A stretch of 56,575 nucleotides of DNA from an uncultured Lachnospiraceae bacterium (GCA_948470905.1 CAOKQK010000012.1:1-56575); one strand, 5' to 3'. Positions 17,455-27,219 are shown, numbered from the stretch's first letter. Translations and numbers: made by a program. The notes: generated by a model not told the origin, from the letters alone.

Positions 17455-18108
17455 TCAGATCTCCAGCCGGTAGCCTACCTTGTATACGGCGACCAGATTT
17501 TCCTCCCAGCCCATCTTGCGGCGCAGCCTCTGGACGTGCAGGTCAAGAGTACGGCTGTCCGCCATATACTCGTCCCCCCATACCTTCTCATAAAGATTTT
17601 CACGGAACAGTGCTATGTTCTTGTTGCGGATGAACAGCACCAGCAGGCCATATTCCTTGTTAGTCAGCACAATCTGCCTGCCAGCCTTGGTGACAGTCCG
17701 CGCCTCCACATCAACAGTCACATCTCCGGCAGTGAGCACAGTCTCCGTCTTGTTGTATCGTCGGAGCACTACTTCCACCCTTGCGATCAGCTCCACCACG
17801 TCAAAGGGCTTCACCAGGTAATCCTCCGCCCCGAGCCGCAGCCCCCTGACCCTGTCTTTTACCGCATGCCTGGCGGTGATAAAGATGACCGGGACCTTTA
17901 AAGGCCTGATATATTCCATGATGTCATAACCGTCCGCCCCGGGAAGCATGATATCCAAAAGGATCAGGTCAAAACTTTCCGTTTCGATCAGGTCGATCGC
18001 CTGCAGCCCGTCCTGCACGGCTTTACACTGATAGCCTGCAGCAGACAGGTTAATATCTATTAAATCGCAGATCGGTTTCTCATCATCCACAATCAGTATC
18101 TTAATCAT
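17455..18108 (-). CDS. OmpR-family response regulator
   Basis: A 217-residue regulator with a receiver domain (VDDEKP, phospho-acceptor Asp in LILLDIMLP, Thr in FITARH, Lys in LVKPFD) and a C-terminal winged helix ending LRRKMGWEENLVAVYKVGYRL (the DNA-recognition part). It pairs with the kinase downstream. Its ATG overlaps the stop of the upstream gene by 4 bp, so the upstream extracytoplasmic protein is part of the same operon. Targets are unknown; neighbouring wall and glycan genes are candidates. Confidence 0.95.
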   Translation of the reverse strand: MIKILIVDDEKPICDLIDINLSAAGYQCKAVQDGLQAIDLIETESFDLILLDIMLPGADGYDIMEYIRPLKVPVIFITARHAVKDRVRGLRLGAEDYLVKPFDVVELIARVEVVLRRYNKTETVLTAGDVTVDVEARTVTKAGRQIVLTNKEYGLLVLFIRNKNIALFRENLYEKVWGDEYMADSRTLDLHVQRLRRKMGWEENLVAVYKVGYRLEI

Positions 18109-19211
18109 TCCTCAATCCGCCATCCCCAGTATTCTCTGATAATCACCAACAGTTCTTTCATAGTATCTTCTTCCGTACATTGATAATAATCGGCAAAAGC
18201 CGTATCCACGGAAAAGCCGTCCGTCCTCTGATAATAAATATCACACTTGGAATCCACCAGGACCTCCCCATCCGGCCCGTCATAGCTGTATTTTCCCAGG
18301 ACCACAATGTCCTTCATGCCGTCGCCGTCCACATCCTTGCAGATCATGCCCCTGAGCGCATACAGATTGTCGTAGTCCTCCATGGGCTGAAAGCTCCAGA
18401 CAATATGGCCCTGCTCGTTCACCAGGTAGATCATGAACACATCGTACTGGGCTATGCGGATAATCCCCGGGACTACCTTAAGCCGCCCCTGCTTCTCAAA
18501 GTTCTGGTAATAGCTGTTCTCCTGGATGATCTGGAAACCGTTGTCCAGAAGTTCATCTAATGTGGACGCCGTATACAGGATCTCCGTGGAACTGCCTTCC
18601 TTCACATAAGAAACAATGCATTTTGCACTCTTGTTCATGCTGAAACGGTTGATCTTATCGGAAATCCGCCAGTCCCGATAAAAAGACTGGTCCTGCTGGA
18701 AAAGCACATCCCCGGTCTTATAGGTCTTTCCTGCGTATGCACCTGTGTCATTCTGGCAGTTGGTGATCAGGATGATGTCCGTCAGCCCGTCCTCATTCAG
18801 ATCATGGAAGGAAACCGCCGCCACGTCCCTGGTGGGCTGCTCCAGCTGTCCCAGGAACCTGTTGTTAGTCTCAAGCTGGTTGGTCTTGAAAAGGACTCTG
18901 CCCTCCTGATCCGCGATCAATACTGCAAGCCTGTGGTACTGTGTGTCCATAATAGGCAGGAATGTCACTTCCTCCTGGCCAAAAGACTCCAGAACCACCG
19001 GAAAGCTCTGGCTCTCCATCACCTCATATCCATTGGCATCGATATCGTTCACCGTCTCTATGGCCGCAAAGCTCTCCTGGTACGCCTGATAATCCCGAAC
19101 CAGCCTTACAAGCTCCTGATCCATCTCAGATCCCGCATCAACTGCGCCGCCGCCCACATCGGAAAGTATCATAAATGTTGTCAGCACAAGTGATATCCAT
19201 ATCTTAACCAA
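18105..19211 (-). CDS. Secreted/anchored protein with FG-GAP-like repeats
   Basis: A 368-residue protein with an N-terminal signal sequence. The start is a TTG at 19211, because AGAAGGAG lies 7 bases upstream, giving a hydrophobic stretch directly after; a TTG at 19244 has no site. Two stretches, FHDLNEDGLTDIILITN and CKDVDGDGMKDIVVLGK, are FG-GAP/VCBS-type units of beta-propeller blades with calcium-binding DxDxDG loops. It overlaps the response regulator by 4 bp. It is probably an extracellular ligand-binding partner of the two-component system, an inference from coupling. It lies 36 bp after the GH13 gene on the same strand. Confidence 0.72.
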   Translation of the reverse strand: MVKIWISLVLTTFMILSDVGGGAVDAGSEMDQELVRLVRDYQAYQESFAAIETVNDIDANGYEVMESQSFPVVLESFGQEEVTFLPIMDTQYHRLAVLIADQEGRVLFKTNQLETNNRFLGQLEQPTRDVAAVSFHDLNEDGLTDIILITNCQNDTGAYAGKTYKTGDVLFQQDQSFYRDWRISDKINRFSMNKSAKCIVSYVKEGSSTEILYTASTLDELLDNGFQIIQENSYYQNFEKQGRLKVVPGIIRIAQYDVFMIYLVNEQGHIVWSFQPMEDYDNLYALRGMICKDVDGDGMKDIVVLGKYSYDGPDGEVLVDSKCDIYYQRTDGFSVDTAFADYYQCTEEDTMKELLVIIREYWGWRIEE

Positions 19212-19247
19212 AGCCAATCTCCTTCTGCACGGGCGCAGAGCCAATCC

Positions 19248-21359
19248 CTATTCCACAAATTTTAATATGGCAGCACAGGTTTTGGGCAGGCACACATTGA
19301 TCTTGCCCGCTTCAATCTGGAACTCCTGCTGTCCCATGGAATAGCTGTTCTCATCAGACCAAAGCAGCGCCTTCATCGTACCGTGCTTGGCCGTGCCCAG
19401 CTCCCACACAAAGACTACCTTCTCTATGGGATGGTCATTGTTGTTGACCAGGATCAGGCACTGGCCATTTTTATTAAACCTTCCATAGGCAATAAAATTA
19501 TAATCACTGTCCACATATTTCATGGAACCGGTCCGCAGCTCCTGATTCTCCCTGCGGATGCGGATGATATCCTTGTGGAACCGGACCAGCTCCCTGTCCT
19601 CCTGTCCCCAGGGATAGGTCCTCCTGTTGTCGGGATCGGTGAAGCCGCATACCCCCGCTTCATCACCGTAGTAGATCGTAGGCGCTCCCACCCACGTCAT
19701 CTGCATGATGACTGCCTCCCGGAACACCGCCCTGTTGATATCCTGCTCCGCAGCCTGGGAGCCCAGTGTGCGTGCCCTGCCTACCTTACGGTTCGTGCGG
19801 GTCAGGAAACGGGAATGGTCATGATTGGACAGCTCATTCATTGCCACCTGCCAGCTGGGCATGGAAAAACTCGCCGAATGATGGCGCATGGCGCCCCAAA
19901 AGCTCTCCGCATTTCCCAGCAGGTCCTCCCGGAAATCGTCGCTGTGCTTCTCCATACCGGTCAAAAACCACGTAACCGGCTCCATAAAAGCATCATAGTT
20001 CATGACAGTGTCCCACTCATCGCCCTGGAGCCAATCCTTGGTATTGCCGTAATGCTCCGCAAGGATGATCGCCTCCGGATTTGCCTCCTTGACCGCCTTG
20101 CGGAATTCCTTCCAAAAATAATGGTTGTACTCCTGGCTGTGCCCCAGGTCCGCAGCGACGTCCAGCCTCCAGCCGTCCGCATTAAAAGGCGGGGACACCC
20201 ACTTTTTCCCGATATACATGATATAGTCAAATAATTCTTTGGAACCCTCGTAATTGAGCTTGGGCAGGGTGTCATGTCCCCACCAGCCGTCATACGAGCC
20301 ATTGTAGGGCCATGCATGCTGGTTGTGGAAATCATAATAATTCCTGTAAGGGCTGTCCCCGCTGATATAGGCGCCCTTCTCGTACCCTTCCGCGTCCTCA
20401 TAAATCCGCTCTTTGTCCAGCCACTTGTTAAAAGAGCCGCTGTGGTTGAACACGCCGTCCATAATGACACGCATGCCGCGCCTGTGTACTTCCTCCACCA
20501 GCTCGATAAACAGCTTATTGCTCGCCTCCAGGTTGGCAAGGTTGGTGACACGGTTAATATATCTGGATGCGTATCGGTTTTCCTTCTGCCCGTCCGGCAG
20601 AAGCTCCCCCTCATCCTCCACAATCCTGCCAAAGTGAGGGTCTATATAGTCATAATCCTGAATGTCGTATTTGTGGTTGGAAGGAGAGACAAAGAGCGGA
20701 TTGAAATAAATGACCTCCACCCCCAGCTCCTGCAGATAGTCCAGCTTGTCGATCACACCCTGCAGATCCCCCCCATAAAATTCCCGCACATCCATCTGCG
20801 CAGGATAACGCCCCCAGTCCTCCACACGGTGGACGGGCTCGTTGATATAACAGTATTCATTGGTCAGCACGTCATTGGAAGGATCCCCGTTGCAGAACCG
20901 GTCCACATAGATCTGATAGATCACAGCGCCCTTTGCCCAATCCGGCGTCTTAAAGCCCGGGATAATGCAGAAGTCATAGTACTCATTTACCTCCTGCACC
21001 AGACCTCTGATATCATAATAGCCTGTCAGCCTCCCTGATGTCACCTCAAAATAATATGTCGCTTTTTCATTGTCCAGCTGAAGTTCGCAGGCATAAAAAT
21101 CAAAATGCTTGGTCACTTCTACCTTCCTCATAACATATTTTTCGCCTCTGTACACCAGAAGCACCCTGTCTACATTGTTTTTTGCCGTGCGGAACCGGAT
21201 TGTCACCTTTGCAAAGGGATCCGGCTCCGCATTAGAAACATAATCCCCTGTTGTGTCGGTATACAGCGCACGTCTGTTAAAAACAGGCCGCATCTGGGAT
21301 ATATACCTCTGATTATTTTCCAGTTGTCTTATCTTATCTAAGTTCAGCTTTTCGTCCAC
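19248..21359 (-). CDS. Glycoside hydrolase family 13 (neopullulanase/alpha-amylase type)
   Basis: A ~703-residue enzyme of alpha-glucan breakdown. Residues ~35-130 look like the N-terminal starch-binding domain of neopullulanase/cyclomaltodextrinase. The barrel holds region I DGVFNHSG, region II DGWRLDVAADLG (nucleophile Asp), region III ILAEHYG (acid Glu) and region IV ELSNHDHSR (transition-state Asp). The C-terminus is a short beta domain. No signal peptide, so it probably cleaves maltodextrins or glycogen in the cytoplasm. I prefer GTG at 21359, which has GGGAG 6 bases upstream, over ATG at 21392. A terminator hairpin separates it from ftsH. Confidence 0.92.
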   Translation of the reverse strand: MDEKLNLDKIRQLENNQRYISQMRPVFNRRALYTDTTGDYVSNAEPDPFAKVTIRFRTAKNNVDRVLLVYRGEKYVMRKVEVTKHFDFYACELQLDNEKATYYFEVTSGRLTGYYDIRGLVQEVNEYYDFCIIPGFKTPDWAKGAVIYQIYVDRFCNGDPSNDVLTNEYCYINEPVHRVEDWGRYPAQMDVREFYGGDLQGVIDKLDYLQELGVEVIYFNPLFVSPSNHKYDIQDYDYIDPHFGRIVEDEGELLPDGQKENRYASRYINRVTNLANLEASNKLFIELVEEVHRRGMRVIMDGVFNHSGSFNKWLDKERIYEDAEGYEKGAYISGDSPYRNYYDFHNQHAWPYNGSYDGWWGHDTLPKLNYEGSKELFDYIMYIGKKWVSPPFNADGWRLDVAADLGHSQEYNHYFWKEFRKAVKEANPEAIILAEHYGNTKDWLQGDEWDTVMNYDAFMEPVTWFLTGMEKHSDDFREDLLGNAESFWGAMRHHSASFSMPSWQVAMNELSNHDHSRFLTRTNRKVGRARTLGSQAAEQDINRAVFREAVIMQMTWVGAPTIYYGDEAGVCGFTDPDNRRTYPWGQEDRELVRFHKDIIRIRRENQELRTGSMKYVDSDYNFIAYGRFNKNGQCLILVNNNDHPIEKVVFVWELGTAKHGTMKALLWSDENSYSMGQQEFQIEAGKINVCLPKTCAAILKFVE

Positions 21360-21479
21360 TGTTGTTCTCCCGATTAATTTATGGTGAAACACTTTTATTT
21401 TACCTAAAAGAAGTCCTCAATTCAAGAGAAATTTAAAAAGTCCGGTCAAAATAACCCAATTGCCTTAAATCATCACGTA

Positions 21480-21511
21480 AAAAGGACAGCCATGGGGTGA
21501 CTGCCCTTTTT
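21480..21511 (-). terminator. Intrinsic terminator after ftsH
   Basis: AAAAGGACAG and CTGCCCTTTTT form a stem around CCATGGGGTGA. On the minus strand the one unpaired position becomes a G-U pair and TTTTT follows. It lies about 150 bp past the ftsH stop. Confidence 0.7.
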
Positions 21512-21663
21512 CAGAGAAGGTATCTCTTTCTTATGGGGTATAGCAAAAACTATAAAATGTATTGGGGGGTTACGCATATTATAATACCATCTCCCACATT
21601 TTTTGGCTAGTTCTAAAATTCACAAACATTACAAAACACATTCTTATTTTTTATGCATATTTA

Positions 21664-23484
21664 CTAATTGACCAGTCCGTCATCTGTGAACAGCGCCTCA
21701 AATTCTGTCCTGCCAATTTTCTCCTTCTCCAGAAGAAGCTTTGCACAATCGTGGAGCACCTGCTCATGTTTCATGATGATCGACTTTGCTTTTGAATAGC
21801 ATTCGTCAATGATGGACTTTACCTCCCTGTCAATTTCGCCGGACACTGCCTCGCTGTGGGACTTGGCATGTGCCAGGTCACGTCCGATAAACACTTCGTC
21901 GTCATCGTCGTCATAACAGATGACACCGATATTCTCCGACATGCCGAAACGCGTCACCATCCTGCGCGCCACCTTGGTCGCCTTCTTGATATCGCTGGAC
22001 GCGCCTGTGGTAATGTCCTGGAATACTATCTCCTCCGCAATGCGCCCGCCCAGGGATACCATGATCTCCTGCAGCATACGTCCCCTGGTGGTGAACATCT
22101 CATCTTTCTCCGGCAGCGGCATGGTGTAGCCTGCTGCGCCTACGCCGGTAGGTATGATGGAAACCGTATAGACCGGTCCCACATCCGGCAGCACATGAAA
22201 TAGGATCGCATGCCCCGCCTCATGGTACGCCGTTATCTTTTTCTCTTTATCCAGGATGATACGGCTCTTTTTCTCCGCGCCGATGCCGACCTTCACAAAG
22301 GACCGCCTGATGTCATCCTGTTTCACGAAGCCTCTGCCTTCCTTTGCCGCAAGGATTGCCGCCTCGTTCATCAGATTCTCCAGGTCTGCCCCTGTAAAGC
22401 CGGCCGTGGTCTGCGCCACCTGTTTTAAATCCACGTCCTCCGCCAGAGGCTTATTTTTGGCATGCACATGCAGGATGTCCTCCCTGCCCTTCACATCGGG
22501 GGCGCCCACGGCAATCTTGCGGTCAAAGCGCCCGGGGCGCAGGATTGCAGGATCCAGGATATCCACCCGGTTGGTGGCCGCCATCACGATAATGCCCTCG
22601 TTGATACCGAAACCGTCCATCTCCACCAGCAGCTGGTTCAAGGTCTGTTCCCTCTCGTCATGCCCGCCGCCCATGCCGGTGCCGCGGCGTCTCGCCACCG
22701 CGTCGATCTCGTCTATGAACACAATGCAGGGACAGTTCTTCTTTGCGTCCTCGAACAGGTCACGGACGCGGGAGGCACCCACGCCCACGAACATTTCTAC
22801 AAAATCCGATCCGGAAATACTGAAGAACGGTACTCCCGCCTCCCCTGCCACCGCCTTTGCAAGCAGCGTCTTACCGGTTCCGGGAGGTCCCTCCAAAAGT
22901 ACGCCCTTGGGTATCCTCGCCCCGACTTTGGTATATTTGCCGGGCTCCTTGAGGAAGTCCACTATTTCCTCAAGTTCTTCCTTTTCCTCCATCAATCCCG
23001 CCACCTGCGCAAAGGTGATGGTCCTTTCTCCCATATACATCCGGGCACGGCTTTTCCCGAAGTTCATCATCTTGGCGTTGCCGCCTCCGGCGTTCTGGGC
23101 ATTGACCATCATAAAAAGGAACACTCCAACTACAAGCACGATCAGCATGGGGACCAGCGTATTCAGCACCCAGCCCTCCCTGGGCACATCCTTCACAAGC
23201 GGGTCAAAACCGTAGGAGCGCACCAGCTCCTCCGCCTCCATGATATCTGTCACAAAAAGCTTCATGTCGGCGCCGTTTTTCAGCTCCACCCGCAGATAAC
23301 CTGTGGGCACCTCGCTGTTGGGATTTACCACTACCTCCACAACCCTGCCTGCCTCCAGGTCGGCAACAAATTCTTCCCGCGTATAATCCTTATCTGCGCC
23401 TCCAAAAGTCACCAGCACAAAGATCACCATAAATAAAAGCACGATAAATACATAAAATGAACTAAATCCTCTGTTTTGTCTCAA
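21664..23484 (-). CDS. ftsH: ATP-dependent zinc metalloprotease FtsH
   Basis: A 606-residue membrane-bound AAA+ protease that extracts and degrades membrane and short-lived cytoplasmic proteins as a hexamer. Two N-terminal helices (residues ~8-26 and ~107-127) flank the small extracytoplasmic domain. Walker A GPPGTGKT (~200), pore loop [10 protein letters not shown], Walker [10 protein letters not shown] and second-region homology (arginine fingers in LRPGRFDR) follow. The protease site is HEAGH (~425). Length is normal. It is the last gene of the tilS-hpt-ftsH run, 12 bp after hpt, a conserved order in Bacillota. Confidence 0.98.
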   Translation of the reverse strand: MRQNRGFSSFYVFIVLLFMVIFVLVTFGGADKDYTREEFVADLEAGRVVEVVVNPNSEVPTGYLRVELKNGADMKLFVTDIMEAEELVRSYGFDPLVKDVPREGWVLNTLVPMLIVLVVGVFLFMMVNAQNAGGGNAKMMNFGKSRARMYMGERTITFAQVAGLMEEKEELEEIVDFLKEPGKYTKVGARIPKGVLLEGPPGTGKTLLAKAVAGEAGVPFFSISGSDFVEMFVGVGASRVRDLFEDAKKNCPCIVFIDEIDAVARRRGTGMGGGHDEREQTLNQLLVEMDGFGINEGIIVMAATNRVDILDPAILRPGRFDRKIAVGAPDVKGREDILHVHAKNKPLAEDVDLKQVAQTTAGFTGADLENLMNEAAILAAKEGRGFVKQDDIRRSFVKVGIGAEKKSRIILDKEKKITAYHEAGHAILFHVLPDVGPVYTVSIIPTGVGAAGYTMPLPEKDEMFTTRGRMLQEIMVSLGGRIAEEIVFQDITTGASSDIKKATKVARRMVTRFGMSENIGVICYDDDDDEVFIGRDLAHAKSHSEAVSGEIDREVKSIIDECYSKAKSIIMKHEQVLHDCAKLLLEKEKIGRTEFEALFTDDGLVN

Positions 23485-23496
23485 CTCACAAGCCTC

Positions 23497-24024
23497 CTAA
23501 TCGTCAAATTCCACTACCCCGATATACGGCAGGTTCCGATATTTCTGATCGTAATCCAATCCGTAACCCACAACAAATGCATCGGGAATCCGGAAGCCCG
23601 TATAGTCCACTTTCACGTCCGTCACACGTCTTTCGGGTTTATCAAGCAGCGTACACAGGCGCAGGGATGCCGGTCTTCTCTCTTCAAGCAGCTCCAACAG
23701 GCAGCTCAGAGTCCTGCCGCTGTCCACGATATCCTCCACCACGAGGACATCCCTGCCCTGGACAGGTTCATCCAGATCCTTCTTGATCCTGATCCTGCCA
23801 CTGGATTCCGTACCCGCTCCATAGCTGGACACGTACATGAAATCCAGCGATACCGGAACAGTGATCCTCTTGGCAAGCTCACACATAAAAAAGCTACCCC
23901 CCTTGAGCACGCAGATCAGGTGTACCTCCTTGCCTGCATAATCCCTGCTGATCTGTGCTCCAATCTCACTGATCCTGGCATCAACGTCTTCTTCTGATAT
24001 AAGTACCTTAATGCGTTCCGACAT
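23497..24024 (-). CDS. hpt: Hypoxanthine-guanine phosphoribosyltransferase
   Basis: A 175-residue purine salvage enzyme that makes IMP/GMP from hypoxanthine/guanine and PRPP. The PRPP-binding loop VVEDIVDSGRTL is at about residues 95-106. The early LKGGSFFMCEL loop and DFMYVSSYGAGTESSG, the flexible loop over the active site (here in two pieces), are present. The gene overlaps tilS by 17 bp and precedes ftsH, the conserved order. Confidence 0.97.
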   Translation of the reverse strand: MSERIKVLISEEDVDARISEIGAQISRDYAGKEVHLICVLKGGSFFMCELAKRITVPVSLDFMYVSSYGAGTESSGRIRIKKDLDEPVQGRDVLVVEDIVDSGRTLSCLLELLEERRPASLRLCTLLDKPERRVTDVKVDYTGFRIPDAFVVGYGLDYDQKYRNLPYIGVVEFDD

Positions 24025-25747
24025 TTTCCTCCTCCGTTTCGCTGACAGTAAATGCTTTCTTTAATTGTACCTGCAAAATACGTCTTGTATTCTCACTGAC
24101 CTTAAAAAATTCACTGATCCGATAACCTGCCAGCCACAAAACATGGCTGCCCATGGCAAGCAGTGGTATGCTTCCACGCTGTTCTCTGTGTATCTTCTCG
24201 GCAATCATATAATCCTTCAGAGACTTGTGTACCAACCGGCCCTCTCTGTCCGTTATGGTGAGAAAATCACCCTTTCTCCGAAAGCGGATCACAGGGGATT
24301 CTATTATTTTATCATAATCCAGCCATTTCGTATACTGATTTCTTGGAACTTCCTGACCTTTTATTCCAAAAAAAATGTCAAATTCCATGATTTCACCATT
24401 TTTCATCCTTATTGTGACCGGATAATCCTGCACCCGGGCTGGCAGCATCCTCTCCCAGTCCCCGCTGCCCTCTGCACCGGGCGATTCCTGCCGACCCGGA
24501 TTCTCCTCTGCCACGGACAATTCCTGCCGACCCCCATGCCCTGCCGCGCCGGGCGCTCCCTTCTGCACTGGATTCTCCTCCGCACCAGGCGGTCCCCCCA
24601 GGGCTGTCTTCCGCTCACGGCGTTCCAGCACCACCTCGCCATACCTCCTTCTGGCGCAAATGCCAAAGGGCAGGTTCAGGTCACGGTTGCCAGACTCCCG
24701 AAACAGGCTTAAGACATCCTCCACATGTACCGCGGAAATATCCTTCCCCGTGGGGGAAAGAGCCTTGGCTATCTTAAGCAGAAGTCGCTTCTGCAGCACG
24801 ATATGAAATTCCCGGAAACGGCTGACCTCCACAGTATAGCGCGCCACAGCCGCGCTGCATTGCCGCCGCAGCCCCGGCGCATCACGACCGCAAAGACTCA
24901 CTCCTTGCCGCCGCAGCCCCGGCGCATCACGACCGCAAAGGCTCACTCCTTGCCGCCGCAGCCCCGATGCCTCACATGCGGCAGGGCTTACGCATCTCTC
25001 CCACGCTGCCATGGTCTGCTGTTCCAGGTAGTCCTCCGCCTCGGACAGGATTTCCGCCGTACAGCACATATGTGCCGCCGCCCCCTGCACAACCTGGCTC
25101 TCCGCATAGGGCAGTATGTGATGACGGATCCGGTTCCTGCGGTAATGATCCTCCCCGTTAGTGCTGTCCGTGCGCCAGGAAATCCCTCGCTGCCTCAGAT
25201 ATGCCTCTATCTCCTGCCTCTCCAGACAGAGGACAGGGTGGATCACGGCGTCCCGCACAGGCGCAATGCCGCACAGACCCTTAAGCCCGCTGCCGCGAAA
25301 CAGGTGGAACAACATAGTCTCCGCATTGTCGCCCATGTTGTGCGCCACGGCAATCCTGGCGCCTCCCATGTCATCCGCCGCCTGATAAAATGCCCGATAG
25401 CGGAGCCTTCTGCCCGCATCCTCCTGGGAACATCTCTCCCTGGCGGCGATTTCCCGCACATCCTCCCTGGTGAGGCAGAAAGGTATATGAAACTGCCGGC
25501 ACAGATCCTCCACATACCGTGCATCCTCCCCCGCGTCAGCGCGCAGCCCATGATCCACATGGACGACTCTAAGGCTTATGGGCACCTTTTTGCCATATTC
25601 CAACAGTAAAAGCAGCAGGCAGACCGAATCCGCCCCTCCGGAAACGCCTGCTACGATATTATCTCCGGATGTGATCATATGATATTTTTCTACATAGGAA
25701 AATACCTTTTTTTCTATAGCGCTGATTTTTATTTTCTCCATATCCAA
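24008..25747 (-). CDS. tilS: tRNA(Ile)-lysidine synthase TilS with repeat insertions
   Basis: A 579-residue enzyme that converts C34 of tRNA-Ile(CAU) to lysidine using ATP and lysine, so that it reads AUA. The P-loop VSGGADS is at residues ~34-40. HVDHGLRADAGEDA and the GxxxxDNAET motif (AVAHNMGDNAETMLFHLFRGSGL in pieces) define the N-type ATP pyrophosphatase core. The C-terminal TilS domain ends the protein. It is 100-150 residues longer than usual because of two low-complexity insertions: GLRRQGVSLCGRDAP repeats (~257-296) and an Ala/Gly/Pro/Glu-rich stretch (~379-436). Both lie between core and C-terminal domains, so activity may be kept. Confidence 0.95.
   Translation of the reverse strand: MDMEKIKISAIEKKVFSYVEKYHMITSGDNIVAGVSGGADSVCLLLLLLEYGKKVPISLRVVHVDHGLRADAGEDARYVEDLCRQFHIPFCLTREDVREIAARERCSQEDAGRRLRYRAFYQAADDMGGARIAVAHNMGDNAETMLFHLFRGSGLKGLCGIAPVRDAVIHPVLCLERQEIEAYLRQRGISWRTDSTNGEDHYRRNRIRHHILPYAESQVVQGAAAHMCCTAEILSEAEDYLEQQTMAAWERCVSPAACEASGLRRQGVSLCGRDAPGLRRQGVSLCGRDAPGLRRQCSAAVARYTVEVSRFREFHIVLQKRLLLKIAKALSPTGKDISAVHVEDVLSLFRESGNRDLNLPFGICARRRYGEVVLERRERKTALGGPPGAEENPVQKGAPGAAGHGGRQELSVAEENPGRQESPGAEGSGDWERMLPARVQDYPVTIRMKNGEIMEFDIFFGIKGQEVPRNQYTKWLDYDKIIESPVIRFRRKGDFLTITDREGRLVHKSLKDYMIAEKIHREQRGSIPLLAMGSHVLWLAGYRISEFFKVSENTRRILQVQLKKAFTVSETEEENVGTH
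24860..24975 (-). repeat. 45 bp tandem repeat inside tilS
   Basis: Two nearly identical 45-base units (24860-24904, 24905-24949) are followed by a partial third. The unit starts TTGCCGCCGCAGCCCC on the plus strand. Each codes for 15 residues, so copy-number change keeps the reading frame. Confidence 0.9.
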
Positions 25748-25781
25748 ATGTTATCCTAAATGGAAGAAAAAGTCAAATAGC

Positions 25782-26978
25782 CTATTGATTTTCCCAAATT
25801 CCTATGACCCCTATGGTCATGTCATCATGAACTCTGCCCCCGCTGGCCCGCAGGGCGATGCGCAGCAGCCGCTCCGCAATATCTCCCGGATTGCTGTCCT
25901 CTATGCCCGCCAGGACCTCCGAGATCCTGTCTTCATAATCTTCTTTCTCAAAGGCATCCACGACCCCGTCAGACACCATGACCAGATAATCCCCGTCCTC
26001 CAGCTTCCTGCAGAGAGGCTTTACCTCTATCTGGGGAAAAATGCCCAGGGGCAGATTGCCAAGCGCCAGCTGCTCTACCTTCCCGTCTCCGGAACGTTTC
26101 AGAAAGGTAGCTGCGCCGCCGACCTTCCTGAACTGGCAGCTGCCCTGATACAGGTCGATCTCGCAGATGTCCAGGGTCGGGTGGTTGCCGTCCTCTCCCA
26201 CTGCGAACAGAGCAGTGTTTACCATACTGATGGCGGCATCCGTCTCATAGCCCGCCTCCAGCATCTTCTCCATCAGATCCAGGACCCTTTCGCTGTCCCT
26301 GCACGCCTTCTCGCCGGAGCCGGTGCCGTCCGAAAGCATAATGGTCATCCTGCCCTTTTCCGCCTCGATCACGGCATAATTGTCCCCGGAGACTACCTCA
26401 TCCTCCTTTACCACCCTGGAAAAGCCCGTCAGCACCAGATAATCCGATTCCTCCTCCAGGATAAAGCTGCGCGGCACGCTTTCAATGGTGTAAGGGCTGC
26501 TCACAGACAGCTGCAGCCTTCTGTCCAATACCACGGATATCATATCTGCGGCATCCTCCGCCGCTATCTTCTGTCCCCGCGCCGCCCTCATCGTCAGGAC
26601 AATCGCCTGCTTTCCGTTGCCCTGTGCAAAATAACAGGGATTTTCTGCACGGATGCCCTCCTCGGCCAGCGCCTGCAGAATCCTGCGCCTTTTTCTCGCC
26701 TCCATGGGATACAGAGTCAGCGCCTCACATGCCGTCTCCGTCATGATCTTTGCAACCTCATTCAAATGTCCGCTGATGGCCTGCCTGTTCTCCCACAGCC
26801 GCTTCTCCTCCAGGATCGTCTGCCTGTCCTGGGATACGCCCTCACTGGGGAGGAATTCCAGGTCATAGCTCCTCGCCAGCTCCTGAAAGCTGTCTGCATA
26901 ATTTAACAGCCTGCGCCTGCACAGGTCGGAAACCTGCGCGGCCTGCTGTTCTTTATCTGCACTCCTGCTCCAACTCAT
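25782..26978 (-). CDS. spoIIE: SpoIIE-type PP2C phosphatase lacking the membrane domain
   Basis: A 398-residue protein matching the cytoplasmic part of SpoIIE, the phosphatase that dephosphorylates the anti-anti-sigma factor SpoIIAA and so activates sigma-F in the forespore. Residues ~1-190 match the regulatory region II. The PP2C domain follows, with metal-binding LSDGTGSGEKA, VSDGVVDAF and HDDMTIGVIGI. B. subtilis SpoIIE is about 827 residues with some ten N-terminal helices; none exist here, and only 336 bp separate this start from divIC. Position in the divIC-spoIIE-tilS order makes the assignment firm. AGAAGGGTGAG lies upstream of the ATG. The missing membrane part would change how it reaches the septum. 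Confidence 0.9.
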   Translation of the reverse strand: MSWSRSADKEQQAAQVSDLCRRRLLNYADSFQELARSYDLEFLPSEGVSQDRQTILEEKRLWENRQAISGHLNEVAKIMTETACEALTLYPMEARKRRRILQALAEEGIRAENPCYFAQGNGKQAIVLTMRAARGQKIAAEDAADMISVVLDRRLQLSVSSPYTIESVPRSFILEEESDYLVLTGFSRVVKEDEVVSGDNYAVIEAEKGRMTIMLSDGTGSGEKACRDSERVLDLMEKMLEAGYETDAAISMVNTALFAVGEDGNHPTLDICEIDLYQGSCQFRKVGGAATFLKRSGDGKVEQLALGNLPLGIFPQIEVKPLCRKLEDGDYLVMVSDGVVDAFEKEDYEDRISEVLAGIEDSNPGDIAERLLRIALRASGGRVHDDMTIGVIGIWENQ

Positions 26979-27096
26979 TTTCCCTACTCACCCTTCTTTC
27001 TATATTGTCTTCTGATCCGGACATCCGCAGAATTGCATGCCGCCCATGCAGCTTCTTTCTCTCCAAATGCCACAGACCTTTCTCCGCCTCTAAGGA

Positions 27097-27198
27097 AAAT
27101 ATTCCTCCTGTGCGGTTGCTAATCCGCCATCGCATTTGCATTGCCATAAATGGCATGCAAATGTGTTGTCGAATTGCAACCGCACAGGTGGAAAATAT
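27097..27198. repeat. Long imperfect palindrome in the spoIIE leader
   Basis: Outer arms CCTGTGCGGTTGC (27107-27119) and GCAACCGCACAGG (27176-27188) are a perfect 13 bp pair. Inner arms CATTTGCATTGCCAT (27133-27147) and ATGGCATGCAAATG (27150-27163) pair with one bulge. The joining stretches match at about 8 of 12 positions and the outer flanks (GGAAAATATT / AATATCTCC side) also pair partly. The whole stretch can fold as one ~100 nt hairpin, within the probable 5' untranslated region of spoIIE. Confidence 0.85.
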
Positions 27199-27219
27199 CT
27201 CCCCAGACTGCTGGTACAC

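Noticed and set aside
22256-23436. Long open frames on plus strand across ftsH
   Set aside because: Antisense shadows of the conserved ftsH coding sequence.
24860-24975. CRISPR array
   Set aside because: Units are directly adjacent, in frame within tilS, and lack unique spacers.
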